NCBI RefSeq assembly: GCF_002159705.1
Contig: NZ_NFJD01000001.1
Coordinates: 496,001 to 560,000 of the forward strand
Direction of reading: 5' to 3'
Origin: Elusimicrobium sp. An273
Lineage (GTDB): Bacteria; Elusimicrobiota; Elusimicrobia; Elusimicrobiales; Elusimicrobiaceae
Length of the DNA stretch: 64,000 nucleotides
Positions 20,705 to 32,696 of this stretch are shown here, one piece after another. Made by a program: the position numbers and the translations under genes. The notes below the pieces were generated by a model. That model worked only from the letters and a program-made list of their open reading frames with translations, had not been told where the DNA came from and did no database searches. Within the stretch, counting starts at the first letter, position 1. Every line of letters begins with the position of its first letter.

Positions 20705-23224
20705 ATGAGTGAAGAAACCAACAACCAGCCCCAAGCCCAAAACGCCAATGTGGACTTGTTTGGCAACATCCAACAGCGCGACATCGCGGGCGAAATGCGC
20801 TCGTATTACATTGATTACGCGATGAGCGTCATCGTCGGGCGCGCCTTGCCCGATGTGCGCGACGGCCTCAAACCCGTACACCGCCGCGTGTTGTATTCCA
20901 TGAACGAAATGGGGTTGAAATACAATAAACCCTACAAAAAATCCGCCCGTGTGGTGGGCGACGTGTTGGGTAAATACCACCCGCACGGCGATACCGCCGT
21001 ATACGATACGCTGGTGCGTATGGTGCAGGATTTTTCGCTGCGTAAGCCGCTTATTGACGGACAGGGCAACTTCGGCTCCATTGACGGCGACTCCGCCGCC
21101 GCCATGCGTTACACCGAATGCCGCCTGCAGCGCATCTCCGAAGAAATGCTGGGCGATTTGGACAAAGACACCGTCAAAATGATCCCCAACTACGACGGTT
21201 CGCTGATGGAGCCGTCCGTGCTGCCGGCCAAACTGCCGGCGCTGTTGGTCAACGGGTCTTCCGGTATCGCCGTCGGTATGGCCACCAACATTCCCACCCA
21301 TAACCTGGGTGAAGTGTGCGACGGAATTATCGCCTACATCAAAAACCCGGATATTTCCACCAAAGAGATGATGAAAATCATCAAAGGGCCCGATTTCCCG
21401 ACGGGGGCCATCATCCGCGGCACCAAAGGCATTTACGAGTATTTTGAAACGGGCCACGGCAGCGTCAAAGTGCAGGCCTCTACGGAAATTGAACAGCGCA
21501 AGAACGGGCGGGAAGCCATTATCGTAACGGCCATTCCGTACCAGGTCAACAAAACGGCGCTGATTGAAAGCATTGTCGGCTTGGTAAGAGACAAAAAGGT
21601 AACCGATATTTCCGACATCCGCGACGAGTCGGACAGACGCGGCATGCGGCTGGTGATTGAAGTCAAACGCGACGGCAACGCCCAAGTGGTGCTGAACCAC
21701 TTGTTCAAACACACCCAGCTGCAAACGTCATTCCCGGTCAACATGCTGGCCATTGTAGACGGCCGCCCGCGGGTGTTATCGCTGAAAGAAGTGATGAAGG
21801 CGTACGTCAAACACCGCCAGGAAATTGTTACCAACCGCACCAAATTTGATTTAAACAAAGCCCAAAAGCGCGAACATGTGCTCAACGGGTTGCTGGTGGC
21901 CATTGCCAATATGGACGAAGTGGTGGCCATTATCCGCAAAGCCAAAGACCCGACGGAAGCCAAGTTTACCTTAATGTCGCGCTTTACGCTGTCGGAAGTG
22001 CAGGCGCAGGCTATTTTGGATATGCGCTTACACCAGCTGACCCAACTGTCCGCCCTGGCGATTGAAAACGAACGCAAAGATTTGCTGAAGTTGATTGCCG
22101 ATTTGCAGGACATTTTGGGCAACCCGCAGAAAGTTTTGGACATCATTGTAGAAGAACTGCAGGAACTGAAAAAGGATTACGGCGACCCGCGCCGCACGGA
22201 AATCGGTTCGGACGTAACGGACTTCTCCATGGAAGATTTGATTGAGAAGGAAGACGTCGTCATTACCATCTCCAACGACGGCTACGCCAAACGCATTCCG
22301 CTTTCCACCTACAAGAGCCAAAACCGCGGCGGCAAAGGCATCATCGGCAGCCGCACGAAGGAAGAAGATTTTATTGAGCATCTCTTCATTACTTCGTCGC
22401 ACGCGACGATTTTGATGTTCACCAACCGCGGCCGCGTGTTTGCGCTGCGCGCGTTTGAAATTCCCGAAGGCAACCGTCTGTCCAAAGGCAAAGCCATCGT
22501 GAACTTGCTGCAATTAACGGGCGAAGAAAAGGTAACCTCGGCGGTGGCGATTGAGGAATTCAACCCCAAACACTGCGATAATACGTACCTGACCATGTGC
22601 ACCCGCTTCGGCAGCATCAAACGCGTGGAACTGAGCGAATTTGCCAACATCCGCCGCACGGGCATTATTGCCATCGGCTTGGAAGAAGGCGACGTGCTCG
22701 TCGGCGTGCAAACCACGCACGGCAAGTCGGACATTATCGTAGCCACCAAGAACGGCAAATCCATCCGCTTTGACGAAAACCAGGTGCGCAGCATGGGCCG
22801 CCCGGCCAAGGGCGTGCGTGCCATCAACCTGGCGCAAGGCGACGTGGTGGTGGGGATGGAACAGGCCCCGGCCGATGAACCGCAGCCCGATGTGCTGTCC
22901 GTCTGCGAAAACGGCTTTGGCAAACGCACCGAATTCAGCGAATACAAACGCCAAAACCGCGGCGGCATGGGCGTCATTACCATCAAAACCAGCGCCCGCA
23001 ACGGCTCGGTCGTAGGCATTAAGCTAGTGGACGAAAGCAAAGACCTGATGATCGTAACCGAAAAAGGCATGACCATCCGCGTGCGCTGTGCAGACATTCG
23101 CTCCGTCAGCCGCAACGCCCAAGGCGTCACGCTGGCCAAGCTCGAACCCGGCGACAAGATCGCCCGCATTGCGCCCGTCGTCAAAGATGACGAGGAGCAC
23201 GAACCGGAAGAAGCTTCCAAATAG
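20705..23224 (+). CDS. gyrA: DNA gyrase subunit A
   Basis: 839 residues. The catalytic Tyr is Tyr136 ([10 protein letters not shown]). The quinolone-determining segment reads [16 protein letters not shown], with Thr97 at the position of E. coli Ser83 and the acidic Asp101 kept. The C-terminal beta-pinwheel includes a GyrA box QNRGGKG, distinguishing it from ParC, and a second, variant repeat QNRGGMG. An AGGAG precedes the ATG by 7 nt. It is followed by a strong terminator. Confidence 0.98.
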   Translation: MSEETNNQPQAQNANVDLFGNIQQRDIAGEMRSYYIDYAMSVIVGRALPDVRDGLKPVHRRVLYSMNEMGLKYNKPYKKSARVVGDVLGKYHPHGDTAVYDTLVRMVQDFSLRKPLIDGQGNFGSIDGDSAAAMRYTECRLQRISEEMLGDLDKDTVKMIPNYDGSLMEPSVLPAKLPALLVNGSSGIAVGMATNIPTHNLGEVCDGIIAYIKNPDISTKEMMKIIKGPDFPTGAIIRGTKGIYEYFETGHGSVKVQASTEIEQRKNGREAIIVTAIPYQVNKTALIESIVGLVRDKKVTDISDIRDESDRRGMRLVIEVKRDGNAQVVLNHLFKHTQLQTSFPVNMLAIVDGRPRVLSLKEVMKAYVKHRQEIVTNRTKFDLNKAQKREHVLNGLLVAIANMDEVVAIIRKAKDPTEAKFTLMSRFTLSEVQAQAILDMRLHQLTQLSALAIENERKDLLKLIADLQDILGNPQKVLDIIVEELQELKKDYGDPRRTEIGSDVTDFSMEDLIEKEDVVITISNDGYAKRIPLSTYKSQNRGGKGIIGSRTKEEDFIEHLFITSSHATILMFTNRGRVFALRAFEIPEGNRLSKGKAIVNLLQLTGEEKVTSAVAIEEFNPKHCDNTYLTMCTRFGSIKRVELSEFANIRRTGIIAIGLEEGDVLVGVQTTHGKSDIIVATKNGKSIRFDENQVRSMGRPAKGVRAINLAQGDVVVGMEQAPADEPQPDVLSVCENGFGKRTEFSEYKRQNRGGMGVITIKTSARNGSVVGIKLVDESKDLMIVTEKGMTIRVRCADIRSVSRNAQGVTLAKLEPGDKIARIAPVVKDDEEHEPEEASK

Positions 23225-23247
23225 CGTTTTTCCGTTCGGTTCATTTT

Positions 23248-23277
23248 ATCCGCCCTCGGTTTCGGGGGCGGATTTTT
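23248..23277 (+). terminator. Terminator after gyrA
   Basis: ATCCGCCC/GGGCGGAT-type stem (23248-23272) followed by T5. Confidence 0.88.
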
Positions 23278-23316
23278 GTTGCAAAAACAGGCCCCTTCCG
23301 GACGGATTTTGTCAGC

Positions 23317-23330
23317 TTACCGAGCGGTAA
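23317..23330. promoter_or_regulatory. 14-bp palindromic operator candidate before the GH13 gene
   Basis: TTACCGAGCGGTAA: two perfect 6-nt arms with a 2-nt centre, the form bound by many TetR-family repressors (ACCGnnCGGT). It lies 7 nt upstream of the -35 box. Its exact reverse complement occurs at 25019-25032, before the ATP synthase operon. Confidence 0.6.
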
Positions 23331-23337
23331 AAAAAGG

Positions 23338-23366
23338 TTTACAACCGCCCCAGAAAGTGCTATAAA
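23338..23366 (+). promoter_or_regulatory. Sigma-70-type promoter of the GH13 gene
   Basis: TTTACA at 23338-23343, exactly 17 nt, TATAAA at 23361-23366, then AGAGGGG as ribosome-binding site before the ATG at 23387. Confidence 0.75.
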
Positions 23367-23386
23367 AATAAGAGGGGAATTTTGTT

Positions 23387-24850
23387 ATGAGAACCAATCC
23401 GCACATTTTAGAAATTAATACGCGCTCCTGGCTCAAACGCCTGGAAGCGCGCTATGGGCATCCCCTTACTTTGGACCAAGTGCCGGATGAGTATTGGCAG
23501 CGGGCCAAAGATTTAGGGTTTGACGCGATTTGGTTTATGGGGGTATGGAAATTGAGCCCGGCCGCCGAGCAGATTGCACGCTCCAACCCGGACATACAGG
23601 CCCAAATCCGCGCCATTAAACCGGATTTTAAGCCGGAAGACATCACGGCCTCGCCGTATGCCGTGTACGAATACACCGTAGATGAAGCGTTGGGGGGCGA
23701 CGCGGCGTTGGCCGCCCTGCGCGGCAAATTAAACGCGCTGGGAATTAATTTACTGTTGGATTTCGTGGGCAACCATACCGCCATCGACAGCCCGACGGTA
23801 ACGTCCGACCCGGATTTGTACATCAACACCGGCACGCAGGAACCGCATGCGCACAAGGATTGGTTTTTCAAAAACGCAAACGGCGTTTATATTGCGCATG
23901 GGAGAGACCCGTATTTCGCCCCGTGGACGGATACGGCGCAGCTTAACTATTTCAACCCCAAAACCCGCGAATTTATGCTTAAAAATCTGTTGCACGTGGC
24001 GGATTTGTGCGACGGGGTACGCTGCGATATGGCGATGCTCTCGCTCAACAAAGTCCAGCGCGACACGTGGTGGGAATTTATTGGCGGCAATTTGCCCAAA
24101 GAAGAATTTTGGCACCAGGCGCTGACGGCCGTGCACGACAAACACCCCGAATTTATTTTTATTGCCGAAGTGTATTGGGGATTGGAGTGGGATATTCAGG
24201 AACTGGGTTTTGATTATACCTACGATAAAGTACTGTATGACCGGCTCCGCTTTTCCAATGCCGAGAACATCAAAGGCCACCTGGGCGCCGAGCATTTGTT
24301 CCAAATGCGCTCCATCCGCTTTACGGCCAACCACGACGAAGAAGAAAGCTTAAAAGCGTTCGGGAAAGAAAAATCCCTCGCCGCCAGCACCATTATTGCC
24401 ACGCTTCCCGGCGCGCGGATGTTCCATTTATTCCAACTGTTGGGCCGCCCGGAACGGATGCCCATTCAGTACATTAAAGACGATTTCCAAGCCAATATGG
24501 AAGTGGCCCAATACTACGAAAAATTGCTGCATATCGCTTCCGACCCGGCGTTTCACGGCGGGCAATGGACGCTGCGGGACGTGGCTTCCATAGCGATGGG
24601 TGATGATTCCAACCGCAACATCCTGGCTTGGCAGTGGAAACAGCGCAACACCGGCAAGCTGATTGTGATTAACTACAGCAGTGCACCGGCCAACGGGCGG
24701 TTGTCTTTAAAAGGCGTGTACGGCCCGGACAGCCAGATTACGGAAGAGCTGACCGGCGAAAAAATCACCGTTACGCCGCAAACGCTTTCGCAAGGGTATG
24801 AGCTGCATTTAAAACCCTATGAAAGCAAAATTTTTACGTACGCCGTATAA
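23387..24850 (+). CDS. GH13 alpha-amylase-family glycosidase (cytoplasmic)
   Basis: 487 residues with no signal peptide. The (beta/alpha)8 catalytic barrel shows the four GH13 regions: LLLDFVGNH (region I), GVRCDMAM with nucleophile Asp214 (II), IFIAEVYWGLEW with acid/base Glu261 (III) and TANHDEEE with Asp317 (IV). The opening INTRSWLKRL is typical of a subgroup of intracellular alpha-glucan-acting enzymes. A small C-terminal beta domain follows (about 400-487). Exact bond specificity is undetermined. It is a single-gene unit with its own promoter and terminator, and an operator-like palindrome shared with the atp operon. Confidence 0.9.
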   Translation: MRTNPHILEINTRSWLKRLEARYGHPLTLDQVPDEYWQRAKDLGFDAIWFMGVWKLSPAAEQIARSNPDIQAQIRAIKPDFKPEDITASPYAVYEYTVDEALGGDAALAALRGKLNALGINLLLDFVGNHTAIDSPTVTSDPDLYINTGTQEPHAHKDWFFKNANGVYIAHGRDPYFAPWTDTAQLNYFNPKTREFMLKNLLHVADLCDGVRCDMAMLSLNKVQRDTWWEFIGGNLPKEEFWHQALTAVHDKHPEFIFIAEVYWGLEWDIQELGFDYTYDKVLYDRLRFSNAENIKGHLGAEHLFQMRSIRFTANHDEEESLKAFGKEKSLAASTIIATLPGARMFHLFQLLGRPERMPIQYIKDDFQANMEVAQYYEKLLHIASDPAFHGGQWTLRDVASIAMGDDSNRNILAWQWKQRNTGKLIVINYSSAPANGRLSLKGVYGPDSQITEELTGEKITVTPQTLSQGYELHLKPYESKIFTYAV

Positions 24851-24854
24851 CAAC

Positions 24855-24883
24855 AAAAACCCCGCTTCCCGGCGGGGTTTTTT
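24855..24883 (+). terminator. Terminator after the GH13 gene
   Basis: AACCCCGC/GCGGGGTT stem with a 6-nt loop and a T6 tail. Confidence 0.92.
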
Positions 24884-25002
24884 ATGCGCTTGCCGTTTCT
24901 TTTCTTTAGCAGGAAAACTCCCCGCAACTTCTTTAGATTTACTACAATAAAAGAAAGCGGTATTTTGGTTTCGCCAAGATAGCTTTTTTGGTGAAAGTTT
25001 TT

Positions 25003-25032
25003 TATAATATAGATATACTTACCGCTCGGTAA
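25003..25032 (+). promoter_or_regulatory. ATP synthase operon -10 box and overlapping operator palindrome
   Basis: TATAAT at 25003-25008 precedes TTACCGCTCGGTAA at 25019-25032. The palindrome would cover the first transcribed bases, a repressor-like position. It is the exact reverse complement of the site at 23317. GGGGGA precedes the atpZ ATG at 25050. Confidence 0.6.
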
Positions 25033-25049
25033 ACAAACCGGGGGAAACC

Positions 25050-25307
25050 ATGGCGCTGGGGCCATTTACCAAGCAAGACCATTTGGAAATTACGACGTTG
25101 GGAATGGAATTTGCCGTGTCCGAGATATTAGGTGCGGGCGCGGGGTATTGGCTGGATCAGCGGTGGGACACTTCGCCGTGGATGTTGCTGGCGGGGGCGG
25201 GCGCCGGGTTTGCGCTGGGGATGTATCAAGTTATCCGCGGCGCAGGCAAAATGTCCCGCAGTAAAACAAATTTGAAAAAGGTAGAAAAAGAAGATGGACG
25301 TCGCTGA
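25050..25307 (+). CDS. AtpZ/AtpI-type accessory membrane protein
   Basis: 85 residues with two hydrophobic hairpin helices: FAVSEILGAGAGYWLDQRW (about 22-40) and PWMLLAGAGAGFALGMYQVI (about 44-63), then a basic tail. This is the pattern of the short AtpZ family encoded ahead of ATP synthase operons, implicated in Mg2+/Ca2+ handling and rotor assembly. It overlaps atpB by 14 nt, so they are translationally coupled. Confidence 0.78.
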   Translation: MALGPFTKQDHLEITTLGMEFAVSEILGAGAGYWLDQRWDTSPWMLLAGAGAGFALGMYQVIRGAGKMSRSKTNLKKVEKEDGRR

Positions 25308-26055
25308 GATTATTGCACACCATATTTTGGATCACGATTGGGGGGTTACGCTGGACGGGTTCCGCCTGCCGATCACCACACATTCCGTTACCTTGTTGGC
25401 GATAAGCGTGGTATTGTTGTTGGGGCTCTCGTGGATTGCCCGCTTGGGGCCCAGCCGCGCAGGGCGCCTGCTGAAGACCTTGATGGAAGAATACGTTTCG
25501 TTTATACGGGACGGCATTGTCCTGCCTAATATGGGCAAAGAAGGAAAAAGCTTCCTGCCGTATTTTTGCACCCTGTTTTTGTTTGTGCTGTGCAGCGCTT
25601 TGGCGGGGCTGATTCCCAATATGAAAACCGCCACGGCCAACATTTCCGTTACCGCCGCGCTGGCGTTGTGCTCGGGCGGACTAATCTTATATTGCGGGCT
25701 TAAATTCCACGGCCCGATCGGGTTTTTAAAAGGGTTTATTCCGTCCGGCACGCCGGGCTGGCTGGTGCCGCTTATTTTCCCGCTGGAAGTAGTCAGTATG
25801 ATCATCAAAGTATGCGTACTGGCGATTCGTCTTTTTGCCAATATGCTTTCGGGGCATATGGTGCTGATTTGCTTGCTGCTGATTATTTTTGTAGTCGGAC
25901 AGATGCACATTGCCGCAGGGGCGGGCGCGCTGCTGCCGGCAATGGGGTTGGAACTTTTTATGACGTGTCTGGAACTGCTGGTGGCGTTTTTGCAGGCGTA
26001 TGTATTTACGCTGTTAACCAGCATTTTTGCCGGATCGGTCATTCATACGCATTGA
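25294..26055 (+). CDS. atpB: ATP synthase Fo subunit a
   Basis: 253 residues, about six membrane helices. The essential stator arginine is in VLAIRLFANMLSGHM, facing the c-ring carboxylate. LEVVSMIIKVCVLAIRLF and LQAYVFTLLTSIF are hallmark helices of subunit a. It forms the half-channels for ion passage. It starts within atpZ and is followed by atpE after a 47-nt gap with a ribosome-binding site (AAGGAG). Confidence 0.96.
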   Translation: MDVAEIIAHHILDHDWGVTLDGFRLPITTHSVTLLAISVVLLLGLSWIARLGPSRAGRLLKTLMEEYVSFIRDGIVLPNMGKEGKSFLPYFCTLFLFVLCSALAGLIPNMKTATANISVTAALALCSGGLILYCGLKFHGPIGFLKGFIPSGTPGWLVPLIFPLEVVSMIIKVCVLAIRLFANMLSGHMVLICLLLIIFVVGQMHIAAGAGALLPAMGLELFMTCLELLVAFLQAYVFTLLTSIFAGSVIHTH

Positions 26056-26102
26056 TTTAAAAAATCTAGCAACAGGGCTTTGGCCCAAAAGGAGAAAAAC
26101 AT

Positions 26103-26333
26103 ATGGAACTCGTAGCACTGAAATATATTGCCGCTGGCCTGGGCGCCGGTTTAGTTGTGATCGGAGCGGGGCTGGGGTTAGGAAAAATCGGTAACGCTGC
26201 GTTGGAAGGGATTGCCCGCCAGCCGGAAGCCGGTGCCGATTTGCGCTCTACGATGATTGTAATCGCCGCGTTGTTGGAAGGCGCCGCCATGTTGGGGCTG
26301 GTAATCTGCCTGTTGACGCTGGTGCTCAAATAA
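26103..26333 (+). CDS. atpE: ATP synthase Fo subunit c
   Basis: 76 residues, two helices joined by the polar loop IARQPEA. The ion-binding carboxylate is Glu59 (VIAALLEGAAML). The residues next to it (Gly, Ala) and the Lys28 in helix 1 do not fit the Na+-ring signature (Gln in helix 1; Glu-Ser/Thr and Tyr in helix 2), so proton coupling is likely (inference). Confidence 0.96.
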   Translation: MELVALKYIAAGLGAGLVVIGAGLGLGKIGNAALEGIARQPEAGADLRSTMIVIAALLEGAAMLGLVICLLTLVLK

Positions 26334-26353
26334 TCCGTTAGGACGAAGAACGT

Positions 26354-26848
26354 ATGGAAGATTTGTTAAAGCCGGACTACGGCGTGCTGGTACTGACCGT
26401 CTGCAACTTTTTACTGTTGGTGTATTTGCTCAAGAAATTTGCGTGGAACCTCATTATTGGCGGGTTGGAAAAACGCGAACAGCAAATAGCCGACGATAAA
26501 AAGCAGGCGCAGGACGCCCGCGCCGCCGCGGAAACGCTCAAGCAGGAGTTGGATGCGAAATTGGCCCAGATTTCCGAAGAAGCCTCCAAACGGATGGCGG
26601 AAGCGGTAAAAATCGGAGAAAAGCAGAAAGAGCAAATTCTTTCCGCCGCCAAAGAACAGTCCGACCGGCTGCTGGCGCAGGCCAAAGCGCAAATTGAAGC
26701 GGAAAAGAACAAAGCGCTCGCGGACGTGCGGGGTGAAATTGCCCGTACGGCGGTGCTGGCTGCCTCCAAGGTGGTGCAGCAGCAGATGAGCGAACAGTCC
26801 GCCAAGAGCGTGGTAGACCGCGTGTTGGAAGAAATAAAAGCGAAGTAA
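26354..26848 (+). CDS. atpF: ATP synthase Fo subunit b
   Basis: 164 residues: one N-terminal membrane helix (YGVLVLTVCNFLLLVYLLKKF) followed by a long charged coiled coil (ADDKKQAQDARAAAETLKQ onward) ending with a delta-binding segment (SVVDRVLEEIKAK). It forms the peripheral stalk that holds F1 against the stator. A single b gene is present, not b/b'. It lies 2 nt before atpH. Confidence 0.94.
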   Translation: MEDLLKPDYGVLVLTVCNFLLLVYLLKKFAWNLIIGGLEKREQQIADDKKQAQDARAAAETLKQELDAKLAQISEEASKRMAEAVKIGEKQKEQILSAAKEQSDRLLAQAKAQIEAEKNKALADVRGEIARTAVLAASKVVQQQMSEQSAKSVVDRVLEEIKAK

Positions 26849-26850
26849 CT

Positions 26851-27378
26851 ATGAACAGTTCAGACAGACTTGCGGTGCAGCGTTATGCCGCCGCCTATAA
26901 CGATTTAAGCGCTACGAACGAACAAGCCCAGCGGCGCGCACAGGATTTGCGCGCCGCGCAAGAGGCGCTTTCGTCCGTGCGGGAGGTAATGACCAGCCCC
27001 CGCGTCACCGCCCGGCAAAAAAAGCAGGCGGTGCGTGCCGCGCTTTCCCAGGCGCCGGAGACGGCGTCGTTTGTGGAACTGTTGATTGACGCAAAACGTT
27101 ACCCGCTTTTAGATGCCGTTACCCGCCGCGTGGGGGAATTGTTGGACGAGCGGATGGGTATTTTGCGTGCGGAAGTGGTGTCGGCCCGCGCGCTGAGCCC
27201 CGAACAGAAAAAACAAACGCAAGAGGCCCTCTCGGCGCGTTACGGTGCGAAGGTGGAGGCGTCTTTTTCGGTTGACCCGACGCTGTTGGGCGGTCTGAAA
27301 ATGACTTGCCGGGGGGAACTGATAGACGGCAGCTTGCAGGGGCGGCTTATGAAACTGCAAGAAGAGTTGACACATTAA
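26851..27378 (+). CDS. atpH: ATP synthase F1 subunit delta
   Basis: 175 residues. N-terminal helical domain (RLAVQRYAAAYNDL) and the C-terminal signature DPTLLGGLKMTCRGELIDGSL identify subunit delta (OSCP), which links the b stalk to the alpha/beta head. The middle is helical and Ala-rich as usual. Confidence 0.93.
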   Translation: MNSSDRLAVQRYAAAYNDLSATNEQAQRRAQDLRAAQEALSSVREVMTSPRVTARQKKQAVRAALSQAPETASFVELLIDAKRYPLLDAVTRRVGELLDERMGILRAEVVSARALSPEQKKQTQEALSARYGAKVEASFSVDPTLLGGLKMTCRGELIDGSLQGRLMKLQEELTH

Positions 27379-28926
<1,548 letters not shown>

Positions 28927-29865
28927 ATGGACGCGAAAACGAAAAAGAAATACTTGGTTACCGGCGGCGCCGGATTTATCGGCAGCAATATCGCCAAAAC
29001 CTTGGAAGCCCAAGGCCATGAAGTAACGGTCATGGACGATTTTTCCAAGAACGGACATTTCAAAAACCTGATCGGGTTCAAAGGCGACGTCATCACCGCG
29101 GATTTGTTTGAATACATGCCCACGGATATGTATTTTGACGCCATTTTCCACGAAGCCGCCATTACCGATACGACGGTGATGGATCAGAAAGCCATGATGG
29201 AACAAAACGTGGAAGCCTTTAAAAACCTGCTGAACTTTGCCGCGGAAAACGAAATTAAAAAAGTAATTTACGCTTCTTCCGCCGCCACATACGGCAACGG
29301 CCCCGTGCCCAATGTGGAAACGCAGCCCACGCACCCGGAAAACGTATACGGTTTTTCCAAAGTGATTATGGATAACGTGGCCCGCCAGTTTGCCGAAGAC
29401 AATAACGATATGACCATCATCGGCCTGCGCTATTTCAACGTCTACGGCCCCGGGGAATACTATAAAGGCAAAATGGCCAGCATGGTATACCAGCTTTACA
29501 ACCAGATGAAAGCCGGCAAACGCCCGCGCGTATTCAAATACGGCGAACAACAGCGCGATTTTGTGTACGTAAAAGATATTGTCAAAATCAATCTCTGCGC
29601 GCTCAACAACGGCAAAGAAACCTGCGTCTACAACGCCGCCACCGGCATTCCGCGCGACTATAACGCCATCATTGCGTGCCTGAACAAAGAGCTCGGCACC
29701 AACCTGGAACCGGAATACATTGACAACCCGTATCCGTTCTTCCAGCTTAAAACGCAGGCGGATATGACGCTGGCCAAGGAAAAACTCGGCTACGAGCCGG
29801 ACTACTCGCTGGAAGCGGGTATCGCCGACTATGTGTCTATCCTGGAAGGGCGCAACAGCAAATAA
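28927..29865 (+). CDS. hldD: ADP-L-glycero-D-manno-heptose 6-epimerase
   Basis: 312-residue extended short-chain dehydrogenase. The NAD(P) loop is VTGGAGFIGSNIAKTL; the catalytic Ser lies in YASSAATYGNG and the Tyr/Lys pair in VYGFSKVIMDN. GEYYKGKMASMVYQLYNQ and QQRDFVYVKDIV are specific to HldD/RfaD rather than to general UDP-glucose epimerases. It makes ADP-L-heptose for the LPS core. It sits between atpA and atpG with no gap on the atpA side and 9 nt on the other, inside the ATP synthase operon, and shows no obvious codon-use difference. Confidence 0.9.
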   Translation: MDAKTKKKYLVTGGAGFIGSNIAKTLEAQGHEVTVMDDFSKNGHFKNLIGFKGDVITADLFEYMPTDMYFDAIFHEAAITDTTVMDQKAMMEQNVEAFKNLLNFAAENEIKKVIYASSAATYGNGPVPNVETQPTHPENVYGFSKVIMDNVARQFAEDNNDMTIIGLRYFNVYGPGEYYKGKMASMVYQLYNQMKAGKRPRVFKYGEQQRDFVYVKDIVKINLCALNNGKETCVYNAATGIPRDYNAIIACLNKELGTNLEPEYIDNPYPFFQLKTQADMTLAKEKLGYEPDYSLEAGIADYVSILEGRNSK

Positions 29866-29874
29866 GGAATTGTC

Positions 29875-30777
29875 ATGGAATCACTTAGGGACATACGGCA
29901 AAATATAAAAGCCATCAAATCCACGCAGCAGATTATGCAGACGATGAAGATGATCTCCAGCGCCCGCATCCGCCGCGCCCAGGAAGCGATGGAAGCCGCC
30001 CGCCCGTTCGCCAAGAAGATGTTGGAAATGGTGGACGATTTGAAACAAGACATTTTAGCGATGCCGCAGCCCGACGAAGGCGAAAGCTGGGAAGGGCGAT
30101 TTTTCGTAAACAAAACGGGAGATCCCCGCAAAATCGGGTTGCTGGTCATCACCGGGGACAAGGGGCTGGCCGGCTCTTTTAACGCGGTGATTTTACGCAG
30201 CGTCTTGCAGTTTTTAAAAGCAAACAAAGACAAAGAAATTTTTGTTTTTGCGGTGGGTAAAAAAGGACGTGATTTCCTCGCCCGGTTAAAAATGCCCCAG
30301 CTGCATTTGGCCTATGAAAGCGTGGGGATTTTCCCCAAGGTGTCGTATGCGCATGCCGAGCTGTTGGGAGAAGCGGTTTTAAAGACGTTTTTTGAACAGA
30401 AATTAGGCAGCGTTACGCTGATTTATAACGACTTTAAATCCCTGGCCAGCCAGAACTTGGTGGAACAGAAAATCCTGCCGTTTGATTTTGAAGCGATTAC
30501 AAAAGATCGGGAAGAAAGCGACTTTCTGTTTGAGCCTGGCATGCTGGAAATTTTCAAACTGTTGGTGCCGCGGCTGTTCAAAGCCAACATGTACCGCTTT
30601 TTGCTGGAATCCCAAGCGGCCAACTTGGCGGCCACGATGAACGCCATGGACGCCGCCAGCAAAAACGCAGGCGAACTGGTTACCGCGCTGGGCGTGAAGC
30701 TCAACAAAGTGCGCCAGGCGGGCATTACCAACGAAATTTTGGATATTGTCAACGGAGCGGAAGCTCTTAACAGTTAA
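29875..30777 (+). CDS. atpG: ATP synthase F1 subunit gamma
   Basis: 300 residues. N-terminal SLRDIRQNIKAIKSTQQIMQ and MKMISSARIRRAQEAM plus the C-terminal AMDAASKNAGELVTALGVKLNKVRQ helix are the rotor coiled coil; LVITGDKGLAGSFNA is also diagnostic. It is the central stalk that drives catalysis. It follows hldD by 9 nt. Confidence 0.97.
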   Translation: MESLRDIRQNIKAIKSTQQIMQTMKMISSARIRRAQEAMEAARPFAKKMLEMVDDLKQDILAMPQPDEGESWEGRFFVNKTGDPRKIGLLVITGDKGLAGSFNAVILRSVLQFLKANKDKEIFVFAVGKKGRDFLARLKMPQLHLAYESVGIFPKVSYAHAELLGEAVLKTFFEQKLGSVTLIYNDFKSLASQNLVEQKILPFDFEAITKDREESDFLFEPGMLEIFKLLVPRLFKANMYRFLLESQAANLAATMNAMDAASKNAGELVTALGVKLNKVRQAGITNEILDIVNGAEALNS

Positions 30778-30782
30778 TTTAA

Positions 30783-32216
<1,434 letters not shown>

Positions 32217-32219
32217 GCT

Positions 32220-32630
32220 ATGTCCAAAAAACTGACCCTGAACCTGATTACGCCGGAAAAACAACTCATCTCCAACCGGGAAGCCGATATGGTGGTCTTG
32301 CCCGCTTTGCTGGGGGAGATGGGCATTTTGCCCGGGCACATCAAAACCATTGTGCAGCTGGGTATGGGTTCACTGCGTTATAAAAACGACGGCAAGGAAG
32401 AAGAATTCGCCGTACTGGGCGGCTTTGCCGAGGTGTTGCATAACGTGGTTAACGTGTTTGCGGAAGGGGCGGATTTGGCCGACGAAATTGATGAAGAAGT
32501 GGAAAAACAGAAAATCAAAGCCGTCAAAGAATCGCTCTCCCGCAAAGATGCCGATATTGATTTTGAACTGGCTGAAATTGAAATCAAGCAGGCGATTGCG
32601 CGTATGAAAGTGAAAAAGAGACATATGTAA
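32220..32630 (+). CDS. atpC: ATP synthase F1 subunit epsilon
   Basis: 136 residues. The N-terminal beta-sandwich shows LNLITPEKQLISNREADMVV, MGILPGHIKTIVQL and FAVLGGFAEVLHNVVNVFAE; a two-helix C-terminal domain follows (the regulatory arm). Last gene of the operon, 3 nt after atpD; a terminator follows. Confidence 0.95.
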   Translation: MSKKLTLNLITPEKQLISNREADMVVLPALLGEMGILPGHIKTIVQLGMGSLRYKNDGKEEEFAVLGGFAEVLHNVVNVFAEGADLADEIDEEVEKQKIKAVKESLSRKDADIDFELAEIEIKQAIARMKVKKRHM

Positions 32631-32644
32631 TTTTGTGTCTTGCC

Positions 32645-32673
32645 AAAGCCTCGCGCCGACGGGGCTTTTTTTA
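32645..32673 (+). terminator. Terminator of the ATP synthase operon
   Basis: AAGCCTCG/CGGGGCTT stem (one G-T pair) followed by T7. Confidence 0.8.
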
Positions 32674-32696
32674 ACGGGATGCAACAAGGAGAAAAA

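Noticed and set aside
20990-21010. Quinolone-resistance mutation in GyrA (Thr at the Ser83 position)
   Set aside because: Thr is a natural variant at this position in several lineages and the Asp87 equivalent is kept; resistance cannot be claimed from it.
20702-21724. Long open frame of about 340 codons antisense to the gyrA start
   Set aside because: gyrA is certain; the antisense product is His/Phe-rich with no family match, a typical shadow frame.
26103-26333. Na+-coupled ATP synthase
   Set aside because: Subunit c lacks the Gln in helix 1 and the Ser/Thr after the Glu that form the Na+ site, so proton coupling is more likely.
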